A stretch of DNA of 30,971 nt from assembly GCA_900768075.1 (NCBI GenBank), contig CAAGBN010000003.1, positions 1-30,971 of the forward strand, written 5' to 3'. A program made the translations under genes and the position numbers. The notes beneath the pieces were generated by a model. That model was not told where the DNA came from. It did not search any database and saw only the letters and a list, made by a program, of their open reading frames with translations. The stretch is from Clostridia bacterium (GTDB lineage: Bacteria; Bacillota; Clostridia; Oscillospirales; Acutalibacteraceae). Shown here in pieces: positions 15,355 through 23,463 of the stretch (position 1 is the first letter of the stretch; every line of letters starts with the position of its first letter).

Positions 15355-15615
15355 TTATTTTGAAGCGTTGAGCTTTGTTACGATAGCTGACTTCTTTCTT
15401 GCAGCGTTGTTCTTGTGAAGGAGACCCTTAGCTACAGCCTGGTCGATCTTCTTAACTGCAAGCTTTACAGCTGCTTCCTTATCTTCAGCGTTTGTTTCGA
15501 TAGCAACGTTAGCCTTCTTAAGAGCTGTCTTAAGAGCTGAGTTAGCTGACTTGTTACGAGCCTGCTTTGTTGCGCTTACGAGAACGCGCTTCTTTGCTGA
15601 TTTAATGTTTGGCAT
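15355..15615 (-). CDS. rpsT: 30S ribosomal protein S20
   Basis: This 86-residue basic protein has the S20 signature: MPNIKSAKKRVLVSATKQAR, NKSANSALKTALKKA, and the KGLLHKNNAARKKSAI end. S20 binds 16S rRNA in the body of the small subunit. The start has AGGAGG 8-9 nt upstream. It has its own promoter and terminator. Divergent placement next to gpr and spoIIP is the arrangement known from Bacillus subtilis, which supports all three calls. Confidence 0.97.
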   Translation of the reverse strand: MPNIKSAKKRVLVSATKQARNKSANSALKTALKKANVAIETNAEDKEAAVKLAVKKIDQAVAKGLLHKNNAARKKSAIVTKLNASK

Positions 15616-15652
15616 AATTTACACCTCCTCTTAATACCGTCATGCAAAAGAC

Positions 15653-15681
15653 ATCATATCACTTTTTTTGAAAAATTGCAA
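15653..15681 (-). promoter_or_regulatory. Sigma-A promoter of rpsT
   Basis: On the minus strand, TTGCAA (15681-15676), a 17-nt spacer and TATGAT (15658-15653). Confidence 0.65.
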
Positions 15682-15772
15682 GATATTTTTGCAAATTTGG
15701 ATAGACTTTTTTTCATACGCCGATAATAATACTATATATTTTCAAAGAATGCAATAGTTTGAGGTGAAAAAA

Positions 15773-16651
15773 TTGAAATTTCGCACAGATCTTGCCGTAG
15801 AAATGCGGGAATATCATAAAAATAAGACTCTCGACGGAGTTTTATCAGGCACCGAAGAAACAAACGGAGTGAAGGTTACAACCATAGAAATTATAAATGA
15901 AGACGGCGAAAGACTAATAGGCAAGCCTCAGGGGAAATACATCACCATTGAAACCGACAGACTGTATAAAAGCAGTGAAAGCTTTTCGGTGGCGGCAGAT
16001 GTACTCAGCCGAAAGCTCAGAAGCCTTCTGCCTGATGAGGGCACAGTACTTGTTGCAGGTCTCGGAAACGAGAATATAACCCCTGACGCCCTTGGACCAA
16101 AGGTGATGAATCTGCTTCTTGCAACAAGGCATATAGGCAGTGACCTTGCAGAAAGTCTCGGTCTCGGTGATCTTCGCAGTGTGGCAGGCATTGTGCCGGG
16201 GGTGCTCGGTAAAACGGGCATTGAAACAGTGGAAACCATTGACGGTGTGGTGAAAAAGATTTCACCCGTATGTGTTATTGTCATTGATGCTCTGGCTTCG
16301 AGAAACACTGCAAGACTCGGCACAACGGTTCAGCTTTGCAATACAGGTGTAGCTCCCGGCTCGGGTGTGGGCAACAAGCGAAAGGGCATCACTGCCGAAA
16401 GTCTCGGAGTGCCCGTTATAGCTATCGGTGTGCCGACGGTGGTCGATGCAATGACTATGGCATCGGATATACTTGAAAAGGTGCAGGTTTCTTTTGATGA
16501 AAGGGAGTTTTCACAGCACAGGCAGATGATGGTGACACCGAAGGAAATCGACTCGCTGATTGATAATTCTGCCCATCTTGTAGCTATGGGAATAAATATG
16601 GCTTTGCAGAAAAATCTCACACCCGAGGAGATTGCGGAAATAGTGGGTTAG
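15773..16651 (+). CDS. gpr: Spore germination protease GPR
   Basis: GPR cleaves small acid-soluble spore proteins during germination; it is made as a zymogen in the forespore. Motifs are FRTDLAVE near the start, the aspartate-containing GLGNENITPDALGPKV and VIVIDALASRN, and GTTVQLCNTGVAPGSGVGNKR, with GIPTVVDA-like GVPTVVDAMTM. I prefer the TTG start at 15773 because GAGGTG lies 6 nt before it; the in-frame GTG at 15764 is part of that site and has none of its own. At 292 residues it is somewhat shorter than Bacillus GPR. The cloverleaf element follows the stop by 5 nt, and spoIIP comes next. Confidence 0.95.
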   Translation: MKFRTDLAVEMREYHKNKTLDGVLSGTEETNGVKVTTIEIINEDGERLIGKPQGKYITIETDRLYKSSESFSVAADVLSRKLRSLLPDEGTVLVAGLGNENITPDALGPKVMNLLLATRHIGSDLAESLGLGDLRSVAGIVPGVLGKTGIETVETIDGVVKKISPVCVIVIDALASRNTARLGTTVQLCNTGVAPGSGVGNKRKGITAESLGVPVIAIGVPTVVDAMTMASDILEKVQVSFDEREFSQHRQMMVTPKEIDSLIDNSAHLVAMGINMALQKNLTPEEIAEIVG

Positions 16652-16656
16652 TGCAA

Positions 16657-16744
16657 CCGGGGGCTCAGGGCTGCGGCGCAGCCGCAGCGAAGCGACCCTT
16701 CGGTCGCTTCAATCCCGCCCTCGGCGGGATTCCTGAGCCCCCGG
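16657..16744. repeat. 88-nt GC-rich cloverleaf (four-way junction) element
   Basis: Every base belongs to one of four helices or their loops. The outer stem is CCGGGGGCTCAGG (16657-16669) with CCTGAGCCCCCGG (16732-16744), 13 bp. Hairpin 1 is GCTGCGGC/GCCGCAGC with a 3-nt loop (16670-16688). Hairpin 2 is GAAGCGACC/GGTCGCTTC with a 4-nt loop (16689-16710). Hairpin 3 is AATCCCGCC/GGCGGGATT with a 3-nt loop (16711-16731). All stems are perfect, and the junction has no unpaired base. GC content is far above the neighbouring DNA. It resembles REP/MITE-type intergenic repeats. It may also end the gpr transcript, though no long T-run follows. Confidence 0.9.
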
Positions 16745-16836
16745 ACCCGCCTTGCAGAAAAAACTGAAAATAAAACGAATGTCAGCCTACGGAAATGAAT
16801 AGTCTTATATATAGTATAAATCCGGAGGAAAGACAG

Positions 16837-17982
16837 ATGAACAGTAAAGCCGACAAAGGTTTAAAGAGATTGATTGCTATAGGAATACTTGCCGTTTTTG
16901 TGGCATTTGCAGTGATTTTCAGTGATGCTTTTATATATGCCTTATCCCGTGTTGCTCTTTATGAAGCGAAGACCTTTCTGCCGTCAAAGGGAGTGACCAT
17001 GCCGACGACAAAGACTGAGAGTACCACTGCCGAAAAGGTCGGCGAAACAACCGAAAAAACAACCAAAGCCCAGACAACCACCGAAGCAAAAGAGGATAAG
17101 CTTGTTTCTGCACCGCTTTTTACAGATACCCCTGAGGACATAAAGAAGATTATAGCCGAAAGAAAGAAGACAGCAGACAAGGATAAAAAAGACGGCACAA
17201 TTTATGAAAAGCAATATAAAAATGAGGGTGTGACCAACAGCTACGGTCTTGTAAAGGTCAAAAATGTCAACAAAACCTCTATAAATATTCAGGAAATCCT
17301 CGAAGAAAGAATTGATCTTTCTGTAAGCGAGGACAAACCGACTGTGTTGATTTTTCACACTCACACTACGGAGACATATCAGATTTTAGACAGAGGCTTT
17401 TATGAAACGGGCTTTATGACACGTAGCAAGGATGAATCGCAGAATATGGTGAGAGTCGGCAAGGAAATCTGTGCCGAAATCGAAAAGGCAGGCTATAAGG
17501 TTATCCACGACACTGAGATACATGACCTTAGCTATAACGGAGCCTATGAGCACTCGCGCAAAAGGGTGCAGGAGTATCTGAAAAAGTACCCGACAATACA
17601 GATTGTGCTTGATATTCACCGTGATGCAATACAGCAGAATGACGGCTCAAAAATCAAGCCGACAGCCACAATTCAGGGCAAGAAAGCCGCACAGATTATG
17701 ATCATCAGCGGTTGTCAGGAAAAGGGCAATCCCATAGAGAATTTCCCAGATTGGCGTTATAATCTTACCTTTGCGATGCACCTGCAGAATCAGCTTGAAA
17801 AGATGTTTCAGGGCATAACGAGACCACTGTATTTCTGCCCGAGAAAATATAATATGAATCTCACTCACTGCTCACTGCTCGTTGAGGTTGGCAGTGATGC
17901 AAACACCCTCGAAGAGGCTGTCTATACGGGTAAATGTATAGGTGTGGCTCTGGGTGAAATTATGAAGGATTACGAGGAGTAA
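16837..17982 (+). CDS. spoIIP: Stage II sporulation protein P
   Basis: SpoIIP is the amidase/endopeptidase of the SpoIID-M-P complex that degrades septal peptidoglycan to drive engulfment of the forespore. The start ATG 16837 is set by GGAGG 8 nt upstream; an upstream in-frame ATG at 16795 lacks a site. The protein has 381 residues: an N-terminal membrane anchor (about 12-35), a Thr/Glu/Lys-rich linker (about 55-90), and the catalytic domain (about 160-381) with VLIFHTHTTETY, VQEYLKKYPTIQIVLDIHRD, and the C-terminal LLVEVGSDANTLEEA. The small membrane ORF follows after 2 nt. The gpr-spoIIP order matches Bacillus. Confidence 0.95.
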   Translation: MNSKADKGLKRLIAIGILAVFVAFAVIFSDAFIYALSRVALYEAKTFLPSKGVTMPTTKTESTTAEKVGETTEKTTKAQTTTEAKEDKLVSAPLFTDTPEDIKKIIAERKKTADKDKKDGTIYEKQYKNEGVTNSYGLVKVKNVNKTSINIQEILEERIDLSVSEDKPTVLIFHTHTTETYQILDRGFYETGFMTRSKDESQNMVRVGKEICAEIEKAGYKVIHDTEIHDLSYNGAYEHSRKRVQEYLKKYPTIQIVLDIHRDAIQQNDGSKIKPTATIQGKKAAQIMIISGCQEKGNPIENFPDWRYNLTFAMHLQNQLEKMFQGITRPLYFCPRKYNMNLTHCSLLVEVGSDANTLEEAVYTGKCIGVALGEIMKDYEE

Positions 17983-17984
17983 AT

Positions 17985-18308
17985 ATGAACAGTGAAATTA
18001 AAAAACTGCTGTCGGAATTTGTTTTCAGATGTGTGCTTGTAACCTGCCTTCTGTGCTTTTGTGCAGGGGCTGTTACGGCTAAGCAGAGAAGTGAATATAA
18101 CTCACACTTTACCGAATATGCAGTGCTGACGGTGAAAAACCAGGGAGACAGCATAAATTTCAGCCTCGACGAAGAAAGCTACAGCCTTGATTTCGGCAGA
18201 CTTAAGAAGCTGAAAAAATACAAAAATTACCTTTATTTCACGCCTTTTTCCTCTGTAATGTTCTTTTTCGACAGCTTTTACGAATTTTTTAGCTCTTTTA
18301 AGGACTAA
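17985..18308 (+). CDS. Small membrane protein downstream of spoIIP
   Basis: This is a 107-residue protein starting 2 nt after the spoIIP stop, with GAGGAG inside the end of spoIIP as ribosome-binding site. It has an N-terminal hydrophobic segment with several Cys (about 12-32, FRCVLVTCLLCFCAGAV), then a charged soluble part, and a Phe-rich end (FTPFSSVMFFFDSFYEFF). I do not recognise a family. In Bacillus subtilis a similar-sized membrane protein gene, yqxA, occupies this place after spoIIP. The likeness here is position and size only, so a sporulation role is an inference. Confidence 0.7.
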   Translation: MNSEIKKLLSEFVFRCVLVTCLLCFCAGAVTAKQRSEYNSHFTEYAVLTVKNQGDSINFSLDEESYSLDFGRLKKLKKYKNYLYFTPFSSVMFFFDSFYEFFSSFKD

Positions 18309-18323
18309 ATTGCATTTTTTCTA

Positions 18324-18352
18324 TTGACATAAGAGCAAAATAGTGCTAAACT
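18324..18352 (+). promoter_or_regulatory. Sigma-A promoter of the dapA-dapB operon
   Basis: TTGACA (18324-18329), a 17-nt spacer and TAAACT (18347-18352), just upstream of the lysine riboswitch. Confidence 0.7.
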
Positions 18353-18371
18353 TCACTAAACCGAATAAATA

Positions 18372-18540
18372 ATTAAAGATAGAGGCGCGGTTAATCATCA
18401 GTAGCTTTGCATTCAGAGGGGTCCTCGCAAGACCTGCCAAAGCGAAAGGGGTTGCTGCCGAAGGTATCAGGCGAAAGATATCCTGGGCGGATGAAATAAG
18501 ATTTGTCCGACTGTCGCATTTGCGGAGTGCTATTATAATT
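18372..18540 (+). promoter_or_regulatory. Lysine riboswitch (L box)
   Basis: The leader contains the conserved aptamer landmarks: AGATAGAGGCGCGG at the start (Bacillus lysC has AGATAGAGGTGCGA), AGTA, GCGAAAGGGG with TGCCGAAGG in the middle, GGGCGG, and a closing GGAGTGCTAT that pairs with the first strand to form P1. It lies between a promoter and dapA. A perfect intrinsic terminator follows at 18606-18637, so lysine binding is expected to stop transcription before dapA. Confidence 0.92.
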
Positions 18541-18605
18541 CAGACGGGCTTTGAAGTTTATATTCAATTCTTGTCGTCGGAAACTGTTGTTTTCTGAGCT
18601 GTATT

Positions 18606-18637
18606 ACACTCGATGCAAATATCGGGTGTTTTATTTT
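18606..18637 (+). terminator. Riboswitch-controlled intrinsic terminator before dapA
   Basis: ACACTCGAT (18606-18614) pairs with ATCGGGTGT (18621-18629) over 9 bp with one T-G, followed by TTTATTTT. Placed between aptamer and coding region, it is the expression platform. Confidence 0.85.
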
Positions 18638-18717
18638 GGTCGGATGTGACGATAGTGTGTTAATCTATGTTAATTTGAAATTCGGAAATGAATCTTTATT
18701 ATAAGGAGCAAATAACA

Positions 18718-19608
18718 ATGGAAAGAAAGCCAATTTTTACAGGTGCTGCATCAGCGCTTATCACACCGATGACTCAGAGTGGTGTTGACTACGAAAATTT
18801 CAGAAAGCTCATCAACTGGCAGATCGAAGAGGGCATCGACGCTCTTGTTATCGCAGGTACTTCAGGTGAAGCTTCAACTCTTACAGACGAAGAACACAGA
18901 GAGGTTTTAAAGTTTGCTGTTGACGTTGTAGACGGCAGAGTACCCGTTATCGCAGGTACAGGCTCAAACGATACTGACTATGCAATCGATCTTACAAAGT
19001 ATGCTTGTGAAATCGGCTGTGATGCTATGCTCGTTGTAACACCTTACTACAATAAGGCTACACAGAAGGGTCTTATCAAGATGTTCAACGCTATCGCTGA
19101 CGCTTCAACAAAGCCCATCATCCTTTATAACGTACCCTCAAGAACAGGCGTAAACATTGAGCCTGCTACATATGCAGAGCTTGCTAAGCATCCCATGATT
19201 CAGGGTATCAAGGAAGCAAGCGGTGCTATCGATAAGATTACAGAAACAATGTCACTTTGCGGTGATAAGCTCGACCTTTACTCAGGTAACGACGATCAGA
19301 TTGTGCCTCTTATGTCAATCGGCGGCAAGGGTGTTATCTCAGTTCTTTCAAACGTACTTCCCAAGGAAACATCAGAAATGTGCCACAAGTTTATGAACGG
19401 CGACGTTCAGGGTGCAGCTCAGATGCAGTTCAAGTACTTCCCCCTTGTAAAGGCTCTCTTCAGCGAGGTTAACCCCATTCCTGCAAAGGCAGCTATGGCA
19501 GCTATGGGCTTCTGCGAGGACTATGTAAGACTTCCTCTTACATGTATGGAGGATGCAACAAAGGCAGTTCTTCTCGACAGAATGCGTGAAGCAGGTCTCG
19601 ACGTTTAA
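18718..19608 (+). CDS. dapA: 4-hydroxy-tetrahydrodipicolinate synthase
   Basis: DapA condenses pyruvate with aspartate semialdehyde, the first committed step to diaminopimelate and lysine; the product line also feeds spore dipicolinate. ATG 18718 is preferred because AAGGAG lies 9 nt upstream; an earlier in-frame ATG has no site. The 296-residue TIM barrel shows GTSGEAST (47-54), VVTPYYNKATQ, catalytic Tyr137 in LYNVPSRTG, and Schiff-base Lys165 in GIKEASG. Length is typical. dapB follows 16 nt later. Expression is governed by the lysine riboswitch. Confidence 0.97.
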   Translation: MERKPIFTGAASALITPMTQSGVDYENFRKLINWQIEEGIDALVIAGTSGEASTLTDEEHREVLKFAVDVVDGRVPVIAGTGSNDTDYAIDLTKYACEIGCDAMLVVTPYYNKATQKGLIKMFNAIADASTKPIILYNVPSRTGVNIEPATYAELAKHPMIQGIKEASGAIDKITETMSLCGDKLDLYSGNDDQIVPLMSIGGKGVISVLSNVLPKETSEMCHKFMNGDVQGAAQMQFKYFPLVKALFSEVNPIPAKAAMAAMGFCEDYVRLPLTCMEDATKAVLLDRMREAGLDV

Positions 19609-19624
19609 TTTATAAGGTGAAATT

Positions 19625-20365
19625 ATGAAAATTATAATTAACGGTGCAGGCGGCAGAATGGGCAAGGCTCTCTCCGCCATAATAGAAAACAGCGAAAAGC
19701 ATACGGTTGCGGCCTACTGCAGTATGGAATTCGCTACAGACAAGGCACAGAATATCTATAATAATATCCACGAGTTTGAGGGTGAAGCTGATTGTATCAT
19801 CGACTTCTCAAACCACCTTGCAACAGCTGATGTCATCGGCTATGCGGTCAAGAAAAATCTCCCTGTCGTTGTGGCTACAACAGGTCAGAGCGAAGAAGAG
19901 CTCGATGTCATCAAGGGTGCTGCAGACAGTATCCCCGTATTCTATTCGCAGAATATGTCTCTTGGTGTTGCACTTCTTTCATGCCTTGCTAAAATTGCGG
20001 CAAAGGCATTCCCTGACGCTGATGTTGAAATCGTAGAAAAGCACCACAACCAGAAGCTTGATGTACCAAGCGGTACTGCTATTCTTCTTGCAGATGCTAT
20101 CAAGACCGTAAAGACCGACGCTGAATATGTTATCGGCAGAAGCGATTACGGCAAGAGGGATAAAAAAGAAATCGGTATCCACTCACTTCGTATGGGCAGC
20201 GAGGTCGGTACTCACGAAATTATCTTTGCTATGGGCTCACAGGTTATCACCTTAAAGCACGAAGCAGAAAACAGAATCCTCTTCGCTGACGGTGCAGTTT
20301 CAGCGGCTGAATTCCTCGTTAAGCAGGAAAAGGGCTTCTACAATATGGATAATATCCTGGAATAA
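19625..20365 (+). CDS. dapB: 4-hydroxy-tetrahydrodipicolinate reductase
   Basis: DapB reduces the DapA product with NAD(P)H on the way to diaminopimelate. The 246-residue protein has the N-terminal dinucleotide-binding motif INGAGGRMGK (5-14), VVVATTGQSEEEL, FYSQNMSLGV, and the catalytic/substrate motif EKHHNQKLDVPSGTA (His140, His141, Lys144). The ribosome-binding site is AAGGTGA. A strong terminator closes the dapA-dapB unit 11 nt after the stop. Confidence 0.97.
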   Translation: MKIIINGAGGRMGKALSAIIENSEKHTVAAYCSMEFATDKAQNIYNNIHEFEGEADCIIDFSNHLATADVIGYAVKKNLPVVVATTGQSEEELDVIKGAADSIPVFYSQNMSLGVALLSCLAKIAAKAFPDADVEIVEKHHNQKLDVPSGTAILLADAIKTVKTDAEYVIGRSDYGKRDKKEIGIHSLRMGSEVGTHEIIFAMGSQVITLKHEAENRILFADGAVSAAEFLVKQEKGFYNMDNILE

Positions 20366-20376
20366 ACCAAACACAG

Positions 20377-20404
20377 AAGGCAGAGAAAAAGACTCTGCCT
20401 TTTT
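20377..20404 (+). terminator. Intrinsic terminator after dapB
   Basis: AAGGCAGAG and CTCTGCCTT form a perfect 9-bp stem with a 7-nt loop, and the T-run follows. Confidence 0.92.
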
Positions 20405-20430
20405 GAAATTTAAAGGAAAGTCGTGATAAT

Positions 20431-21579
20431 ATGACAAAAGAAAGGCTTATTGCTTTGTGTGAAGAAAGCTACAATGAAACAGTTGCAATAAGACGCGAGC
20501 TTCATCAGTGCCCCGAAATCGGCAGAAAAGAATATAAGACAACAGATATAATCATCAGTTATCTCGAAAAGTGGGGCATAGAATACGAAAGACTCATTGA
20601 CACAGGTGTGGTTGCTACAGTCAAAGGTGAAAAAGCGGGTGTGACTACGGCTCTTCGTGCTGATATTGATGCTCTCGGCATAACCGAAAACACAGATGTA
20701 CCCTTCAAGTCGCAGAATGAGGGCTTTATGCACGCCTGCGGACACGATATCCACACTGCTTCACTTTTAGGTGCGGCGAAGATTATAGCTGAAAACAAGT
20801 CTGAGCTTTCGGGTACAGTAAAGTTTATTTTCCAGAGCGACGAAGAGGGCGACGGGGGAGCACAGCGCCTTATTGAAAAGGGTGCTATGGACGGAGTGGA
20901 CAGAGTTTTCGGTCTTCACGTAAGATCCGAAATGAAAGCAGGCACACTTGCTGTGAGATACGGCAAATTCTATGCCGCCTCGGATATATTTGAAATTGAT
21001 GTCATCGGCAAGGCAGGTCACTGTGCAGAGCCTCACAAAAATGTGGATGCTATTGTCATCGGTGCTCAAATTATAACTGCACTTCAGACTCTTATCAGCA
21101 GAAATGTTTCACCTCTTGACTCTTCCGTTTTAACTATCGGCACAGCTGAGGGCGGCACATTCAGAAACACCGTTGCAGGTAAGTTTTCAATTACAGGTGT
21201 CACACGCTCTCTCGGGCAGGAAATGAGAATGTATCTTCGCCAAAGAATCAAGGACACAGCCGAGGGTATAGCAAAGGCTATGGGCGGTGAAGCCCTTGTA
21301 AGAATCATCGAAAGCTATCCCGGTATCGTCAATGAGGACTCATCGGCAGGGTACATAGAAAAAACTGCAAGAGATATCCTCGGTGCTGAAAATGTCAGCG
21401 TACTCACCGAGCCCTTTATGACAACTGAGGATTTCGGCTATTATCTCGATAAGGCAAAGGGCTGTTTTTACCACATCGGCTGTGAAAGTGAATGCCCTCT
21501 TCACAGCGACAGATTCTGCCCTGATGAAAGAGCAATTCTCACGGCTATGATTATGCACACGGCAAGTGTATTTGTGTAA
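20431..21579 (+). CDS. M20D-family amidohydrolase (N-acyl amino acid deacylase type)
   Basis: This is a 382-residue metallohydrolase of the hippuricase/N-acetyl-diaminopimelate deacetylase group. Motifs are RRELHQCPEIGRKE near the start, the metal-binding HACGHDIHT (101-109), the catalytic Glu pair in IFQSDEEGDGGA (138-139), and MTTEDFGYYL and HSDRFCPDE near the end. The glutamate region reads QSDEEG rather than the usual QPAEEG. Its place after dapA-dapB allows a role in the acetylated DAP branch, but the strong dapB terminator separates them and no obvious promoter lies in the 26-nt gap. General peptide or acyl-amino-acid salvage is equally possible. The substrate is not decided by sequence. 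Confidence 0.85.
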   Translation: MTKERLIALCEESYNETVAIRRELHQCPEIGRKEYKTTDIIISYLEKWGIEYERLIDTGVVATVKGEKAGVTTALRADIDALGITENTDVPFKSQNEGFMHACGHDIHTASLLGAAKIIAENKSELSGTVKFIFQSDEEGDGGAQRLIEKGAMDGVDRVFGLHVRSEMKAGTLAVRYGKFYAASDIFEIDVIGKAGHCAEPHKNVDAIVIGAQIITALQTLISRNVSPLDSSVLTIGTAEGGTFRNTVAGKFSITGVTRSLGQEMRMYLRQRIKDTAEGIAKAMGGEALVRIIESYPGIVNEDSSAGYIEKTARDILGAENVSVLTEPFMTTEDFGYYLDKAKGCFYHIGCESECPLHSDRFCPDERAILTAMIMHTASVFV

Positions 21580-21594
21580 ATTACATAATAATAT

Positions 21595-21638
21595 GAGCGA
21601 AAGTTTAGCACGAATTTTGTTGACCTTTCGCTCTTTTT
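21595..21638 (+). terminator. Intrinsic terminator after the amidohydrolase gene
   Basis: GAGCGAAAG (21595-21603) and CTTTCGCTC (21625-21633) form a perfect 9-bp stem with a 21-nt loop, followed by TTTTT. Confidence 0.8.
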
Positions 21639-21648
21639 CTGTTAAAAT
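21620..21648 (+). promoter_or_regulatory. Sigma-A promoter of the transporter operon, inside the terminator
   Basis: TTGACC (21620-21625), a 17-nt spacer and TAAAAT (21643-21648). The -35 box lies in the loop and right arm of the upstream terminator. Confidence 0.55.
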
Positions 21649-21681
21649 ATTAAAGAATATATTTGAAGGAGGAAATATCCA

Positions 21682-23451
21682 ATGAGTAACAATTCAGGTG
21701 GGTCACTTATGGGTAAGGTCAAAGGTCTTGCCACTGAGATAAAGACCCATTGGAACACCCCTGCTGAAGGCAAATATGTTCCTTATAAAGAGTATAAGGA
21801 CATCTTCGTTGCTGTCGGCAGTAACTATGCAGGCTCAAAGATTCTCGAATACATCGGCTTCTGGTCAGCTTGTTATCTTATTATGCACCACTATAAGCTT
21901 CCTTACCTTACCTTCTCGGTAATCGGTATTCTCAACATGCCTCTCGGCTATGTTACAGCTCTTATCTGGTGGTTTGTTTGTGATAACCTGGGCTTTATGC
22001 CGAAAAAGACCGAGCGAAAGCTATACGGGGTCTATATGGCGATGATACTATTCGGTATATCGACCATTGTTTTCGACTATGCTTCACTTTTTAGTCCCAC
22101 AAGCACATTTATTACATATCTCAACGGTCTTGAGGGTATGAATGCTACGGCTTGCTTCAAGACCTTCGGTACCCACTTTCTGTATTCAGGCTGGGTAGGC
22201 GCACGTAACATTTTCTGGCGTAAAAAGCTCATCCCGAAATTTGGCCGTTATAAGTATTCACTTTATTCTGACGTTATCCCCAAGTGCATAATGGTTGTGC
22301 TTATCGGTTGGCTTCCTGTTTACAACATCGCAGATGTTCCCACAAGAGTATGGGTTGCAAACCTTATGTTTGCTACATATAACGTATTCGGCTTCGGTAA
22401 CGTGCTTGAAACCTGTACACAGAACATCAGCCCCAACCTCAAGGAAAGAATTTTCGTAAGAAGCTATCCTATCAAGCTTTCTCACCTTGCACATTCAATC
22501 CTTGCAATTGTTATTCCCGTATTCGTTGGTATGCTCCGTTATGAGTGGGCTGATATCAACCTTTACAGATATCTTATCCCCGGTATCTTCATCACCTTCG
22601 CAGTATTCACAATGATCTTTGCAGGCAGAATCAAGGAAAGAATTCCTCAGCCTCCCATTGAGAAGAAGGTTCAGATCAAGTTCTGGGACGGTCTCTTCGG
22701 CGTACTTCGTAACAAGTATCTGCTTATCAATACCATCGTAGGTCTTATCGACTCACTGGGTAACGGTATGCTTCCCTTTGCAACAATTCTTTATCTGTAC
22801 ACCTTCAGACTTGCAGGTCTTCCCTACAGCCTTATTGTTGCACTTATCTCCTTTGCAGGTACACCGCCCGATTTCTTCTCACCCTATTTCCTTAAGAGAT
22901 TCTCATACAAGCAGATTATGATATTCTATCAGCTTTCCCGTGCTATCGGTAACGCTGCAATCGCTGCTGCTATCTGGTTCTGCGGTGATAACCTTTCACT
23001 TTGCGGTACCATCTGTATTATAGTTCTCTTCCTTATGGAAATGACAAAGACAGTTCCCACAACTGCAGGTCACGATATGAACGCACGTATCGGTGACTAT
23101 CAGATGTATCTTTCAGGTGAAAGACTCGAAAGCTTTGCAGGTATCTTCGGCTGGTTCACAGGCCCCATTACCTCTTTCGTAGGTCTTATCATTCCCTTAT
23201 TCCTTCTTAAGTTCGGTTTCAACAGTAACTGGGAGGTTCTGTTCATCGACGCTTCAAGAAGAAGTATTATTGCTATTCCCATCATCGTTGACGTAATCGG
23301 CTTCGCTCTTATGACTATTCCCTATCTCTTCTGGGACTACGACAACAAGAAGCAGAATATGGTTATGGAAGTTCTCAAGCGCCGTGCTGAGGTAACTCAG
23401 AAGAAGGCTGCAGAAGAGGGCCTTTCAACCGACGGTGCATACTTAGGTTAA
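21682..23451 (+). CDS. MFS-type (GPH-like) glycan or glycoside transporter
   Basis: This is a 589-residue multi-spanning membrane protein behind GAAGGAGG. A soluble N-terminus of ~55 residues precedes about a dozen hydrophobic segments (for example FWSACYLIMHHY, MILFGISTIVFDYASLF, LSLCGTICIIVLFLMEM), and the C-terminus is a charged cytoplasmic helix (NMVMEVLKRRAEVTQKKAAE). The overall look is that of the major facilitator superfamily, perhaps the melibiose/GPH branch, seen beside glycoside hydrolase genes in Clostridia. The substrate is not determined. The LRR gene begins 12 nt after the stop and the GH30 gene follows, so it is probably the uptake part of a glycan locus. Confidence 0.75.
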   Translation: MSNNSGGSLMGKVKGLATEIKTHWNTPAEGKYVPYKEYKDIFVAVGSNYAGSKILEYIGFWSACYLIMHHYKLPYLTFSVIGILNMPLGYVTALIWWFVCDNLGFMPKKTERKLYGVYMAMILFGISTIVFDYASLFSPTSTFITYLNGLEGMNATACFKTFGTHFLYSGWVGARNIFWRKKLIPKFGRYKYSLYSDVIPKCIMVVLIGWLPVYNIADVPTRVWVANLMFATYNVFGFGNVLETCTQNISPNLKERIFVRSYPIKLSHLAHSILAIVIPVFVGMLRYEWADINLYRYLIPGIFITFAVFTMIFAGRIKERIPQPPIEKKVQIKFWDGLFGVLRNKYLLINTIVGLIDSLGNGMLPFATILYLYTFRLAGLPYSLIVALISFAGTPPDFFSPYFLKRFSYKQIMIFYQLSRAIGNAAIAAAIWFCGDNLSLCGTICIIVLFLMEMTKTVPTTAGHDMNARIGDYQMYLSGERLESFAGIFGWFTGPITSFVGLIIPLFLLKFGFNSNWEVLFIDASRRSIIAIPIIVDVIGFALMTIPYLFWDYDNKKQNMVMEVLKRRAEVTQKKAAEEGLSTDGAYLG

Positions 23452-23463
23452 GGAGGCGAGAAT

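Noticed and set aside
15699..15728. GGATA, 18 nt, GATAATA upstream of gpr as a sigma-G/F promoter
   Set aside because: Forespore control of gpr is expected, but both boxes differ from the consensus I know, and the AT-rich region offers many equal matches.
20431..21579. Naming the M20 enzyme as N-acetyldiaminopimelate deacetylase
   Set aside because: Nearness to dapA-dapB is suggestive, but a strong terminator intervenes and the motifs do not separate DAP-specific from general acyl-amino-acid deacylases.
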